Positions 26,877 to 35,147 are shown, counted from the stretch's first letter. The stretch: 64,000 bases of DNA from CAIYRG01 sp964494505 (GCA_964494505.1 CAZBRO010000007.1:124001-188000); one strand, 5' to 3'. Notes: generated from the sequence alone by a model not told the origin. A program made the numbers and translations.

Positions 26877-27845
26877 ATGAACCTTGTCCATTCAGTAGCG
26901 CTTTGCGCCGCGCTGGCCCTGACGGCGGCATCACCGCAGGTGCGAGCCCAGGCACCGGCCGGCATATGGGCGATAGCGGGCGAGATGACCACCGAGCGCA
27001 CCGACGTCGCGGCCATCGAGCTCAACGGCAAGTTCTATCTCATGGCCGGCCAGGCGATGGGGAGCGAAGCCTCTCCCATAGCCCAGGAATATGACCCCGT
27101 CGCCAAGCGTTGGCGCGATCTGGCACCGCTTCCCAAAGGCGTTTCTCATGTGGGCATCGCAACGCTGAACGGCAAGATCTATGTCGCGGGCGGTTTCACG
27201 GCCAACGTGCACAAGAACCCGCTCGACCAATTCATCGAATACGACGTCGCGACCAACACCTGGCGCACCCTTCCGCCGCTCCCTGCGCCGCTGGGCGCGG
27301 TGGGCCTCGCAGTCCTGGCCGGCAAGCTCCACATGGTGGGCGGCCGCGGGCCGGACGGGATGACCGTTACAACCCACTACATCTACGACGTCGGCGAGGC
27401 GCGCTGGTTCGTGGCGGCGCCGCTTCCGGTCGCACGGGATCATCTGGGGATCGTGGCCCTCGACGGCAAGCTCTACGTCATTGGCGGCAGAACGGGTGCG
27501 ACGGTGGACAACACTGCCTACACCGACGTCTACGATCCGGCGGCGAACACGTGGCAGACCATGGCGCCGATGCCGACCAAACGCAGCGCCGTTGCGACCG
27601 TTGTCTATCGCGGCCAGATTCTCGTGTTCGGCGGCGAATGCAAAAATCCGCAGACGGGCCAGACCTTCGACGAAATGGAAGGCTACGACCCGAAGACCAA
27701 CCACTGGACCGCCTTCGCCAAGCCCCCCGTAGGCCGCCACGCCGATGGCGGCGCGGTGCTGGGCGACACCGCTTATTTCTTCGGCGGCAATGCCGGCTGC
27801 GGCGGCGGCATGCCGCAGAAAACCATTCTCAGCTTCAAGTTCTGA
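26877..27845 (+). CDS. secreted Kelch-repeat beta-propeller protein
   Basis: A 322-residue protein with a signal peptide (cleavage after VRAQ). Six Kelch-type repeats are visible by their strand ends YLMAGQ, YVAGGF, HMVGGRG, YVIGGRT, LVFGGE and YFFGGN, each preceded or followed by W-x-x-L/M-x-P-L/M-P. A six-bladed propeller in the periplasm is expected. Kelch propellers bind sugars or proteins, or act as sialate mutarotases; the sequence gives no decision. The stop abuts the stop of the converging amidohydrolase gene with no base between. Confidence 0.88.
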   Translation: MNLVHSVALCAALALTAASPQVRAQAPAGIWAIAGEMTTERTDVAAIELNGKFYLMAGQAMGSEASPIAQEYDPVAKRWRDLAPLPKGVSHVGIATLNGKIYVAGGFTANVHKNPLDQFIEYDVATNTWRTLPPLPAPLGAVGLAVLAGKLHMVGGRGPDGMTVTTHYIYDVGEARWFVAAPLPVARDHLGIVALDGKLYVIGGRTGATVDNTAYTDVYDPAANTWQTMAPMPTKRSAVATVVYRGQILVFGGECKNPQTGQTFDEMEGYDPKTNHWTAFAKPPVGRHADGGAVLGDTAYFFGGNAGCGGGMPQKTILSFKF

Positions 27846-28907
27846 TCACGCCTTCAGCGCCGGCACCAGCCGCTCCGCGTTCTCGTAGAGGATCGCGTTC
27901 ATCTGAGCCTGGCTCAAACCGCAGGCGCGCAAATCCGTCAGATTGTCGGCATCCGACACATAGGGATGATCGCTCCCGAACATGATCTGGCTCAACGGCG
28001 CGAATTTCAGCAGCGCCGCCATGGTCGGCGGCGAACTCGCATTTGCGGTCTCGTAGTACAATTTGCGGAATTCCGCCTCGATCCCGTCCGGGGCCACCTT
28101 GGACAGATCGGTCGCCTGCGTCAGCCGCTTGAAGCGCCCCGCGAACATCGGCACCGCCCCGCCCGAATGCGAGAACACGAACTTCACGTCGGGATAGCGC
28201 CGGAACCCGCCGGTCAAAAGGAATCCCATCACCGTGCGCGCGGTGTCATAGGGTATCTCGACCAGGTTCGCCTCCAGAGGCAGGGCCGGGAAGATCCGCG
28301 TGCAGCATGCCGCGGCGAGCGGATGGAAATAGGCGACGGCCTTGCGCCGGTTCAGCTCCTCGAACACGGGGGCGAACGCCGCATCGCTCGCATATTTGTC
28401 GCCATAGGACGTGGCGAAGCCAGCGCCCACGACATGCAGATCGTCGAACCCGTGCGCAATCTCCTTCAGCGCCGCATCCACATCGGGCAGCGGCAGATAC
28501 ACAAGCTGCGCGTAGCGCCCCGGGTGATCGCGCACCAGTTCCGCGCCGTAATCGTTGATGCGCCGGATCAGCGTGCTGCGTTGGCCGGGCTCGGTGCGCT
28601 CCGCAAATCCGGTCGGCGGCGAGATCACCGCCTTGGCGATGCCCGTCTTGTCCATGTCCTCGAGCGAATAGGAGAGGTCCCAATTGAGCCCGCCGGCATC
28701 GCCCGCCCCCACTCGGTTCCCGGCGGCCGCATTCACCAGGAAGGGCGGATTGAAATGGTGGTGGAAGTCGATTGTCCGTGCCGCTGCCGCGGCGCGCGCG
28801 TTTGGCCCGAGTGCCGTCGCCGCACCAAGCGCGGCAAGGGTCGCCACGATCTCGCGCCGCGAGGGTTCGCCAATCCGCCCGCTTGTCCCAACAATCTGCC
28901 GCGTCAT
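27846..28907 (-). CDS. Tat-exported amidohydrolase (amidohydrolase_2 / ACMSD-like)
   Basis: About 353 residues. The N-terminus has a twin-arginine type signal (EPSRREIVATLAALGAATAL). The core has the amidohydrolase_2 layout: DFHHHFNPP as first metal site, a FHPLA histidine, FSHSGG near residue 255, and FGSDHPYV with the catalytic aspartate. Family members decarboxylate aromatic or semialdehyde acids (ACMSD, gamma-resorcylate) or hydrolyse C-C bonds. The ATG at 28907 is chosen for the GGGGGAG site directly before it. Its position at the edge of a catabolic region fits a decarboxylase on an aromatic acid, by inference. Confidence 0.85.
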   Translation of the reverse strand: MTRQIVGTSGRIGEPSRREIVATLAALGAATALGPNARAAAAARTIDFHHHFNPPFLVNAAAGNRVGAGDAGGLNWDLSYSLEDMDKTGIAKAVISPPTGFAERTEPGQRSTLIRRINDYGAELVRDHPGRYAQLVYLPLPDVDAALKEIAHGFDDLHVVGAGFATSYGDKYASDAAFAPVFEELNRRKAVAYFHPLAAACCTRIFPALPLEANLVEIPYDTARTVMGFLLTGGFRRYPDVKFVFSHSGGAVPMFAGRFKRLTQATDLSKVAPDGIEAEFRKLYYETANASSPPTMAALLKFAPLSQIMFGSDHPYVSDADNLTDLRACGLSQAQMNAILYENAERLVPALKA

Positions 28908-29337
28908 GCTCTCCCCCATGTGCCGGTCTCGTGTGACGAGCGCGAAGCATAGCATTGCGGGCACGCTTTTGCGCTTCCTCCCCCTTGCGCGGGCGAAGTG
29001 CGGCAGGCGGGCGGCGCGAATCCGCGATACCCCTCCCCCCTCCCCTCATGAAGCGGGGATAAACGGAGTCGTTTTCCAGGATTCGCGCGGAGTTCGGCGG
29101 GGATAAGGTCATTTTATTTGCGGCGGATTCGGGTGCTTTTTCAGCGCTTTTGGGTGCAATTTGCCCACCATTTCGGAGCGAACCCGCCGGGCTCTCCGTC
29201 CAAACTCCATCGTTCGACCAAACCTGCGCGCTGCCGAGGCCCAACTTCATCTGGACTACATGGGAAGCGGCGGCGTTGAGTTCGAGTGCCCCCGCGCGCG
29301 CCTTCCTCCTCCTTTCAGGGGGAGGCGGACAGTGGGG
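28908..29337. other. 430-base region without a recognisable gene
   Basis: Lies between the start of the Tat amidohydrolase and the stop of the GFA-family gene, both on the minus strand. It contains a pyrimidine-rich run near 29028-29048 and a purine-rich block near 29317-29335 that resemble fragments of the palindromic repeats elsewhere. Promoter signals for the amidohydrolase should lie in its left end. No gene supported. Confidence 0.6.
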
Positions 29338-29805
29338 TCATTTCCCGAACAGGGCCTTGCGCCGCTCCAGGCTTTCGGCGGGCCACAGAATCTTGGAATC
29401 GTAATAGACCTCGAAAGCGGGCACGCCGTCGGGAAGCCTGACCCAGGGCTGCTTGGAGCGGGTGTAGATGTGCACGTCGGGGGCAAGTGTGGAGGGTTGT
29501 TCCAGCGTGCCCACGCGGACGAAGCGAAGCTGTTCGCGCCCGCCATAGGTGCTCCACAGGGCGGTGCCGCAATCGGGGCAGCGGTGGATGACATGGGGAC
29601 GGCCGGAATCGGTCGGCTGGGGATAGGGCTTCGTCTCGCCCGAGAGGAGTTGAACGCGGGTACCCTCGATCAGCGCGTTCAGCACGAAGGCGCTTCCGGT
29701 CTGGCGCTGGCAATCCAGGCAATGGCAGCAATGCACGAACATCGGCGCGGATATGAGCCGGTATTTTACGGCACCACAGGAACACCGCCCGGAAAGCTCT
29801 GCCAT
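29338..29805 (-). CDS. GFA / CENP-V family zinc protein
   Basis: A 155-residue protein of the GFA (glutathione-dependent formaldehyde-activating enzyme-like) family, beta-fold with bound zinc. The zinc-binding cysteines are visible as CSCGAVKY, HCCHCLDCQRQTGSAF and RCPDCGTALW. The family name derives from Gfa, whose catalytic role is disputed; function here is unknown. The ATG at 29805 is followed on the upstream side by a second, truncated copy of the gene's 5' end (30001-30086). No SD stronger than GGTGACCTCC is seen. Confidence 0.88.
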   Translation of the reverse strand: MAELSGRCSCGAVKYRLISAPMFVHCCHCLDCQRQTGSAFVLNALIEGTRVQLLSGETKPYPQPTDSGRPHVIHRCPDCGTALWSTYGGREQLRFVRVGTLEQPSTLAPDVHIYTRSKQPWVRLPDGVPAFEVYYDSKILWPAESLERRKALFGK

Positions 29806-29841
29806 GGAGGTCACCCTTTCTGTCACGCGCAATTCAAGACA

Positions 29842-29994
29842 CTACCCTCCCCTTGAGGGAGGGTCGATCCGGTGAAGCGCGTCAGCGATGAGACGGATCG
29901 GGGAGGGGAGATGTTTGAGCCGCGTCCCCTCCCCGAACGATTTCGCCGGATAAATCCGGCTTCCTCGTTCGACCCTCCCTCAAGGGGAGGGTAG
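29842..29994. repeat. palindromic intergenic repeat, copy 1
   Basis: A 153-base element bounded by a perfect 26-base inverted repeat (29842-29867 with 29969-29994; core CCCTCCCCTTGAGGGAGGG) and containing an inner pair GGGGAGGGGA / TCCCCTCCCC. The same organisation recurs at 32361-32505 with the same inner GTCCCCTCCCCGAA. It resembles the extragenic palindromic mosaic elements of Alphaproteobacteria. It lies exactly between the intact GFA gene and its truncated copy. Confidence 0.85.
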
Positions 29995-30000
29995 GAAATC

Positions 30001-30086
30001 ATGGCAGCAATGCACGAACATCGGCGCGGATGCGAGCCGGTATTTCACGGCTCCACAGGCACACCGGCCGGAAAGCTCTGCCATGG
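30001..30086 (-). pseudogene. duplicated 5' fragment of the GFA-family gene
   Basis: Read on the minus strand from the ATG at 30084 it encodes MAELSGRCACGAVKYRLASA and continues to APMFVHCCH, then breaks off where the palindromic repeat begins. The 86 bases match 29722-29807 with about six differences, mostly third-position or conservative, so the copy is not very recent. A fragment without the remaining zinc ligands cannot be functional. Confidence 0.85.
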
Positions 30087-30144
30087 GTTCACCTCTTCCG
30101 CAATCGAATTGACGGCCCGCAGTTTACGACCAATATTCGGTTCC

Positions 30145-30468
30145 ATGAACGGCGCGATTGTCCACGACCCGATTCTGAAGCGCTTTCGCGCCACGCTGGA
30201 GACAGCGTATGGCGGCCGAATCGAGCGCGTCGTGCTTTACGGTTCGCGCGCACGCGGCGACGCTCGCGACGATTCCGATTACGATGTCGCGGTGTTCTTG
30301 AAGGACTTGGACGACCGCTTTGCCGAAATGGACCGGTTGGCGGACATGGAAACCGCTCTCCTGTCGGAAACGGGTGCGTTCATTCATGCCATGCCGTTTG
30401 AGGCGGGTTCTTACGCTGAGCGCACGCCGCTGATGCACCAAATCCGCCAGGATGGAATCGATCTGTGA
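30145..30468 (+). CDS. MNT-type nucleotidyltransferase (antitoxin-like)
   Basis: Minimal nucleotidyltransferase of 107 residues. The motif GSRARGDARDDSDYDVAV (about 34-51) has the GS and DxD of the polymerase-beta fold. It is followed by a HEPN-domain gene with a GTGA overlap. In the known MntA/HepT pairs the nucleotidyltransferase AMPylates and silences the HEPN RNase; the same relation is inferred here. The ATG at 30145 is the first that leaves out the translated GFA-fragment region. Confidence 0.88.
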   Translation: MNGAIVHDPILKRFRATLETAYGGRIERVVLYGSRARGDARDDSDYDVAVFLKDLDDRFAEMDRLADMETALLSETGAFIHAMPFEAGSYAERTPLMHQIRQDGIDL

Positions 30469-30851
30469 CGCCGGAGGCAGGCCGCTTTTTGGAAAAGGCG
30501 CGGCACTGTCTAGACAATGCGCGGGTGAACCTAGGGAGCGGCCTCGGTGACGATGCGGGCAGGAACGCCTACTTAGCCGCGTTCCATGCCGCGCAAGGGC
30601 TGATTTTCGAACGGACTGGCAAAGTGGCGAAGACGCACCACGGCGTTCACGGCCAATTCGACACGTTGGCAAAGGGGGAGCCCGCCATCGGTGCGGAGAT
30701 TCGTCCGTTTCTAGCGCAGGCCTACAAGCTAAAGGCATTGGCGGACTACGAAACCGGACCTGGCTCGGAAATCTCGACGGAGCGCGCCGCAGCCGCCCTC
30801 GAAGCAGCGCGTAGATTCGTGGATCGTGTCGCGGTTGTCCTGTCCGGATGA
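30465..30851 (+). CDS. HEPN-domain protein (toxin-like partner)
   Basis: A 128-residue four-helix HEPN protein starting at a GTG that overlaps the stop of the nucleotidyltransferase gene. The motif RNAYLAAFHAAQGLIF with the later KTHHGVHGQF is that of the HEPN subgroup paired with MNT proteins; the R-x7-H spacing differs from the R-x4-H-x-Y of the other pair in this window. It could be an RNase toxin or an inactive partner. Confidence 0.82.
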   Translation: MTPEAGRFLEKARHCLDNARVNLGSGLGDDAGRNAYLAAFHAAQGLIFERTGKVAKTHHGVHGQFDTLAKGEPAIGAEIRPFLAQAYKLKALADYETGPGSEISTERAAAALEAARRFVDRVAVVLSG

Positions 30852-31163
30852 GGGGCACTCGCACGTGTCGGTGGCATCCTCGCCAGCAAGCCGCAGGGCA
30901 CGCTCTATATCGGTGTGACGAACAATCTCGTGCGGCGTGTGTTCGAGCACAAGCAAGGCAACGTTCCGGGTTTCACAAAACGGTATGGCGTGCACGCGCT
31001 GGTGCATTGAGAGCCGTTCGAAGGTTACGAAGCAGCGATTGCGCGCGAGAAGAAGTTGAAGCGATGGCGGCGGAATTGGAAGCGCGCGCTCATCGAAGAG
31101 AACAATCCGAATTGGGCTGATTTGTTCGGAACGATTGCGCCGGGATTTCAGGAAAATCTCTGA
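30849..31163 (+). pseudogene. GIY-YIG endonuclease-like gene, inactivated
   Basis: Reading the frame that ends with TGA at 31161-31163 gives ILASKPQGTLYIGVTNNLV, RRVFEHKQG, FTKRYGVHALVH, a TGA stop at 31008-31010, then EPFEGYEAAIAREKKLKRW and ENNPNWADLF. This is the small UPF0213/YhbQ-like GIY-YIG nuclease. The in-frame stop sits where the family has an aromatic residue, and the N-terminal GYVYIL part is disturbed, with the only ATG (30848) in another frame. So at least two lesions. Confidence 0.82.
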
Positions 31164-31286
31164 AGCACCGCTGAGACCTGATGCAATTGCGTCTGGCTTT
31201 GAAGTGGGTCCCGGATCGTCCCTTCGGGCCGTCCGGGATGACACCGTGTGATATAATGCCGGCCGGCGGAAGTGCGGGAGCGGTGG

Positions 31287-32360
31287 ATGGCGGAGGGGAA
31301 GCAAATACAGAACAATGAGGCGGCGGTGACGCGGCGGGATGTCGTGCAGGTGGGCACTGCAGCGGCGGTGGCGGGGTTGATTGCGGCGTCGGCGGCTGCG
31401 GCGCAAACTCCGGCCGCAACTCCATCGGGGCAGCAGATGGCACAGAACGCATCCAACTCCGCGGCCACCCCGCAGGGCGCGGGCACCGCGACACCGCGTG
31501 GGCAAAACAATATCCGCACCGGGGAGCAGCAGCCCTTCTACGACTACTCGCCCCTCCCCAAACGCCCGAAGCTGAAATGGCCGAACGGCGCGCGCGTCGC
31601 CGTCTTCATCGTGCCCAATGTCGAGCACTGGGACGTCCATGACGACAAGGGCCAGATGGACGTGCGCAACCTGCCGCGCAACGATTACGGCTTGCGCGTC
31701 GCGGTGTGGCGGCTGATGGAGGCGTTCACTGAACGCCGCATCCCCACGACCATCGCGCTGAACGCGTCGGTCTGCCGCTTCTACCCCGAGCTGATCGAGG
31801 CCTTCAAAGCGCGCGGCGACGAACTGATGGGCCACGGCATCACCAATTCGGAGCGCCTCAACCTGGTCTCGCCCGAACAGGGCGGGGCAATCGTGCGACA
31901 GGCGGTCGACATGATCCGCGCGGCCTCGGGCCAGCGCGTGCGCGGCTGGCTCGGGCCGGGCCTGGCCGAGAACGACGGCACGCTCGATGCGCTCAAAGCG
32001 GCCGGCGTCGAATATGTCTGCGATTGGGGGCCGGCCGACGATCAGCCCTTTCCGATGAAGAACGGGCTGCACGTGATGCCCTATTGGGTGGACATCAACG
32101 ATCTCGGCCTGATCGACCGGCAGGGGACGCCAGCCTCGGTGTTCGCGTCCTATATCGTGGATGCGTTCGATACGCTCTATCGCGAGGGCGGAGATCAGGC
32201 GCGCGTGCTGCCCATCGCGCTGCATCCGTTCCTGACCGGCGCGCCGCACCGCGCACCCCATCTGATCAAGGCGCTGGATTACATCCGCGGGCACGAGCAC
32301 GTCTGGTTCGCGCGGGGCGGCGAAATTCTGGACGCGTACAAGGCGGCGACACGCACGTAA
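31287..32360 (+). CDS. Tat-exported polysaccharide deacetylase family protein
   Basis: About 357 residues. A twin-arginine signal (VTRRDVVQVGTAAAVAGL) is followed by a low-complexity Ala/Gln/Thr linker (about 40-80) and a NodB-like domain: NVEHWDVHD supplies the catalytic/metal aspartate region, GDELMGHG the metal histidine, and HPFLTG the late histidine. The sequence resembles the PuuE allantoinase/chitin deacetylase-like branch more than true peptidoglycan deacetylases. Start at ATG 31287 with GGAG upstream; a GTG at 31272 is possible. A palindromic repeat begins right after the stop. Confidence 0.82.
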   Translation: MAEGKQIQNNEAAVTRRDVVQVGTAAAVAGLIAASAAAAQTPAATPSGQQMAQNASNSAATPQGAGTATPRGQNNIRTGEQQPFYDYSPLPKRPKLKWPNGARVAVFIVPNVEHWDVHDDKGQMDVRNLPRNDYGLRVAVWRLMEAFTERRIPTTIALNASVCRFYPELIEAFKARGDELMGHGITNSERLNLVSPEQGGAIVRQAVDMIRAASGQRVRGWLGPGLAENDGTLDALKAAGVEYVCDWGPADDQPFPMKNGLHVMPYWVDINDLGLIDRQGTPASVFASYIVDAFDTLYREGGDQARVLPIALHPFLTGAPHRAPHLIKALDYIRGHEHVWFARGGEILDAYKAATRT

Positions 32361-32505
32361 TTTAGCCTCGCCTTGAGGGAGGGTCGAATGGGCGGCGCGC
32401 GGATTCGCGCGAGCACGTTCGGGGAGGGGATATTTGTGCGTGTCCCCTCCCCGAAATTTTCTCGCTGCGCTCGACAATTTCGACCCTCCCTCAAGGGGAG
32501 GGTAA
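32361..32505. repeat. palindromic intergenic repeat, copy 2
   Basis: Same family as 29842-29994: the right arm from 32480 is nearly identical to that of copy 1 (TCGACCCTCCCTCAAGGGGA), the left arm (32361-32387) carries two substitutions, and the inner GGGGAGGGGA / GTCCCCTCCCCGAA pair is kept. Spacer sequences differ, as expected for a dispersed mosaic repeat. Confidence 0.82.
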
Positions 32506-32572
32506 TGAAGCGCGCTTGGCCGTAAGGTTCCCGTAAGCTACGCTCCCCGCAACGAAAACAAGGGAGCGGACA

Positions 32573-32884
32573 ATGCACGGACCGCACGATATAGGCGGGT
32601 TGGAGGCCGGGCCGGTGGACACCGAAGCCCACGCCACCACCTTCTGGGAAAAGCAGATCGACGCGCTGAACGCACTGATGGGGCAGAAGGGCTATCGCCG
32701 CACCGACGAGAACCGGCGCTATATCGAGAGCCTGGGCGAGGATGTCTACAACACGCTGTCCTATTACGAGCGCTGGACGGCGGGGCTGTCGCGGGTGCTG
32801 GTGGACAAGGGCATCGCGACCCAGGACGAGATCGACGCGAAGGTGGCCGAGGTCCGCGCGCGCCTCGGGCAGGACGCGGCCTGA
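32573..32884 (+). CDS. nitrile hydratase/thiocyanate hydrolase beta-type subunit, N-terminal half
   Basis: A 103-residue protein equivalent to the N-terminal part of nitrile hydratase beta: MHGPHDIGG is the family start, followed by the helical TFWEKQIDALNALMGQKGY and LSYYERWTAGLSRVLVDKGI. In ordinary nitrile hydratases this is fused to the beta-barrel half encoded here by the next gene. The split and the order (beta-N, beta-C, alpha) match scnB-scnA-scnC of thiocyanate hydrolase and the three-subunit ToyJKL nitrile hydratase. GGGAG upstream of the ATG. TGA/ATG junction with the next gene is tight. Confidence 0.88.
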   Translation: MHGPHDIGGLEAGPVDTEAHATTFWEKQIDALNALMGQKGYRRTDENRRYIESLGEDVYNTLSYYERWTAGLSRVLVDKGIATQDEIDAKVAEVRARLGQDAA

Positions 32885-33165
32885 TGGGGGCGTTTGCGCC
32901 GGGGACGCGTGTGCGCGTGCGGGAGGATTTCCCGCCTGGCCATGTGCGCACGCCGGTCTATGTCCGGGGGAAGGAGGGCGTGGTGACGCGGAAATTCGGC
33001 GCGTTCCTGAACCCCGAGCTGCTGGCGATCGGACGCGACGGGCGCCCCGAAAAGGTGCTCTACGAGGTGCGGTTCCGCCAGGCCGATCTGTGGCCCGATT
33101 ATGCGGGGAAGCCCGACGATACGCTCGACATCGACATCTATGAACATTGGCTCGCGAAGGTCTGA
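32884..33165 (+). CDS. nitrile hydratase/thiocyanate hydrolase beta-type subunit, C-terminal half
   Basis: A 93-residue protein equal to the C-terminal barrel of nitrile hydratase beta: FAPGTRVRVREDFPPGHVRTP, cut in the family at the conserved GHVRTP motif, then YVRGKEGVV and YEVRF with LWPDY and DIDIYEHWL. The arginines contacting the oxidised metal-site cysteines in known structures would be in VRV or HVRTP. It overlaps the preceding stop by one base and lies three bases upstream of the alpha subunit. Confidence 0.88.
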   Translation: MGAFAPGTRVRVREDFPPGHVRTPVYVRGKEGVVTRKFGAFLNPELLAIGRDGRPEKVLYEVRFRQADLWPDYAGKPDDTLDIDIYEHWLAKV

Positions 33166-33168
33166 CCC

Positions 33169-33840
33169 ATGCAGGAACACGCGCACGACCACGATCATCA
33201 CGGCCATGACCACGATCACGATCACCCGCAGGAGCGCGCACCTCACGCGCCCCCGCAACCCGACGAGAAGATCCATTCCTATTACCAGGTGCTGGGGCTC
33301 GCGCTGAAGGAACTCCTGATCGAGAAGGGCATCGTCACGCCGGAGGAAATCCGCAAGACGATCGAATTCCGCGATTCCATCACGCCCGCGACCGGTGCGC
33401 AGGTTGTTGCGCGGGCCTGGATGGACCCCGCTTATAAGGAGCGGCTGCTCAAGGATGGCTCCGAGGCGATCCACGATTTCGGTCTGGATATGAGCGGCAC
33501 CGAATTGGTGGTGGTGGAGAACACGCCCGCCGTTCACAACGTGATCGTGTGCACGCTGTGCTCGTGTTATCCGAGGAGTGTGCTGGGCCTGCCGCCGTCC
33601 TGGTACAAGTCCCGCGAATACCGCGCGCGCGTGGTGTGCGAGCCGCGCGCCGTGCTGGCCGAATTCGGCACGACGCTGCCGGATAATGTGGAGGTGCGGG
33701 TGCACGATTCCACCGCCGATATGCGCTATCTGGTGCTGCCGATGCGCCCGGCCGGGACCGACAATATGAGCGCGGAGCAATTGGCGGAGCTGGTCAGCCG
33801 CGACTGCATGGTCGGCGTGTCGCTGCCGCGGGCGCCCTGA
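33169..33840 (+). CDS. cobalt-type nitrile hydratase alpha / thiocyanate hydrolase gamma-like subunit
   Basis: Catalytic subunit of 223 residues. The metal site VCTLCSC (127-133) has threonine in the first position, the hallmark of low-spin cobalt enzymes (iron enzymes have CSLCSC); Cys131 and Cys133 would be oxidised to sulfinic and sulfenic acids. Residues 4-19 are a histidine/aspartate run (HAHDHDHHGHDHDHDH), also known from the gamma subunit of thiocyanate hydrolase and possibly a cobalt scoop. The enzyme hydrates a nitrile to an amide, or thiocyanate to COS and ammonia. No P47K/P15K-like maturation gene is nearby. Confidence 0.9.
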   Translation: MQEHAHDHDHHGHDHDHDHPQERAPHAPPQPDEKIHSYYQVLGLALKELLIEKGIVTPEEIRKTIEFRDSITPATGAQVVARAWMDPAYKERLLKDGSEAIHDFGLDMSGTELVVVENTPAVHNVIVCTLCSCYPRSVLGLPPSWYKSREYRARVVCEPRAVLAEFGTTLPDNVEVRVHDSTADMRYLVLPMRPAGTDNMSAEQLAELVSRDCMVGVSLPRAP

Positions 33841-35147
33841 TGCTGCCGGCCGCCGAGCGCCGCGAAAAGGTCCGCGCCGTCATTCGCGTGTCCTCGTGCA
33901 ATTTCATCGAGGCGTATGATTTCATCGTCTACGGCTATTACGCGAATTACATCGCGGCGACATTCTTTCCGTCGGGAAGCGAGTTCGGCTCGCTGATGCT
34001 GTCGCTGGTGACGTTCGGGGCGGGCTATCTGATGCGGCCGTTGGGCGCGATCGTGCTCGGCGCCTACATGGACCGGCGCGGGCGCAAGCAGGGGCTGATC
34101 CTGACGCTCGGGCTGATGGCGGCGGGCACGCTCTCCATCGCGGTGATGCCGGGTTACGCGCAGATCGGATTGATCGCGCCGATCCTGATCGTGGCGGGAC
34201 GGCTGGTGCAGGGCCTGTCGGCGGGCGCGGAATTCGGCGGGGTTGCTATTTATCTGGCCGAGATCGCAACACCGGGACGGCGCGGCTTCTATTGTTCGTG
34301 GCAGGCGGTGAGCCAGCAGGTCGCCGTCGTGTTCGCCGCGGCGTTCGGGTTCGGGCTGACACTGATCGTGCCGCCGGAACAGATGACGCTGTGGGGCTGG
34401 CGATTGCCGCTGCTCGCCGGCATCGTCGCGATACCGCTGATCCTGTGGCTGCGCCGTTCGCTCGAAGAGACCGAAGTGTTCAAGCGCAGCCGCCATGTGC
34501 GCAGCACCGCGGAGGTGATGCGGATCCTCGCCGCGAATTGGAAGCTGATCGTCAACGGGCTTGCGCTCACCGTGATGACGACGACGAGCTTTTATCTCAT
34601 CACCGCCTACACGCCGACCTATGCGCGGGCGGCGCTGCATATGGAACCGACGACCGTGTTCCTCGTGACGCTGCTGGTGGGGCTCTCCAACCTCGCCTGG
34701 CTGCCGGTGGGCGGCGTGCTGACCGACAAATTCGGCGCGCGCGCGGTGATGCTGCTGGTGACGGCGGCAGCACTCGCGACCGGCTATCCCGCCATGCTCT
34801 GGCTGGTGGCAGGGCCGGGGTTTGCCAAGCTGCTCGCCGTGCTGCTGCTCTATTCCGTCTATTTCGGCCTCTACAATGGCGCCCTCATTCCGCTGCTTGC
34901 CGAGATCATGCCGCACGAGGTGCGCACGGCCGCGTTTTCGCTTGCCTTCGTCACGGCGACCGCGGTGTTCGGCGGCTTTACGCCCGCGATCTGCACCTAT
35001 CTGATAGAGGCCACGGGAAATCGCGCCGCACCCGCTCTGTGGCTTTCCTTTGCCGCCGCCATCAGCTTCGCCGCCGCCTTCGTCCTGCCGCGGATTCTGA
35101 CCGCGGACAGCCGTATCCGGGCTCAATTCCTCTCCCAGCCGCAATAA
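33840..35147 (+). CDS. MFS transporter, metabolite:H+ symporter type (1 of 3)
   Basis: A 435-residue twelve-helix transporter of the MHS branch (citrate, tricarballylate, alpha-ketoglutarate, shikimate carriers). Family marks: NFIEAYDFIVYGYYANYI in helix 1, GAIVLGAYMDRRGRKQG in loop 2-3, and RLVQGLSAGAEFGGVAIYLAE in helix 4. It starts on the last base of the nitrile hydratase alpha stop and is probably cotranscribed, so import of the nitrile-hydratase substrate or export of its product is plausible. Two close paralogues follow. Confidence 0.9.
   Translation: MLPAAERREKVRAVIRVSSCNFIEAYDFIVYGYYANYIAATFFPSGSEFGSLMLSLVTFGAGYLMRPLGAIVLGAYMDRRGRKQGLILTLGLMAAGTLSIAVMPGYAQIGLIAPILIVAGRLVQGLSAGAEFGGVAIYLAEIATPGRRGFYCSWQAVSQQVAVVFAAAFGFGLTLIVPPEQMTLWGWRLPLLAGIVAIPLILWLRRSLEETEVFKRSRHVRSTAEVMRILAANWKLIVNGLALTVMTTTSFYLITAYTPTYARAALHMEPTTVFLVTLLVGLSNLAWLPVGGVLTDKFGARAVMLLVTAAALATGYPAMLWLVAGPGFAKLLAVLLLYSVYFGLYNGALIPLLAEIMPHEVRTAAFSLAFVTATAVFGGFTPAICTYLIEATGNRAAPALWLSFAAAISFAAAFVLPRILTADSRIRAQFLSQPQ

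Noticed and set aside
31008..31010. TGA in the GIY-YIG frame as selenocysteine codon
   Set aside because: The family has an aromatic residue there, no SECIS-like hairpin is visible after the codon, and the N-terminus is also damaged; a simple stop mutation is more likely.
30729..32477. Open frame of about 582 codons on the minus strand
   Set aside because: Antisense to the polysaccharide deacetylase gene and crossing the GIY-YIG remnant and a repeat; no motif, composition typical of antisense GC-rich DNA.
29842..32505. Composite transposon bounded by the two palindromic repeats
   Set aside because: No transposase or integrase is encoded between the copies, no target-site duplication is evident, and the elements look like ordinary dispersed extragenic palindromes.
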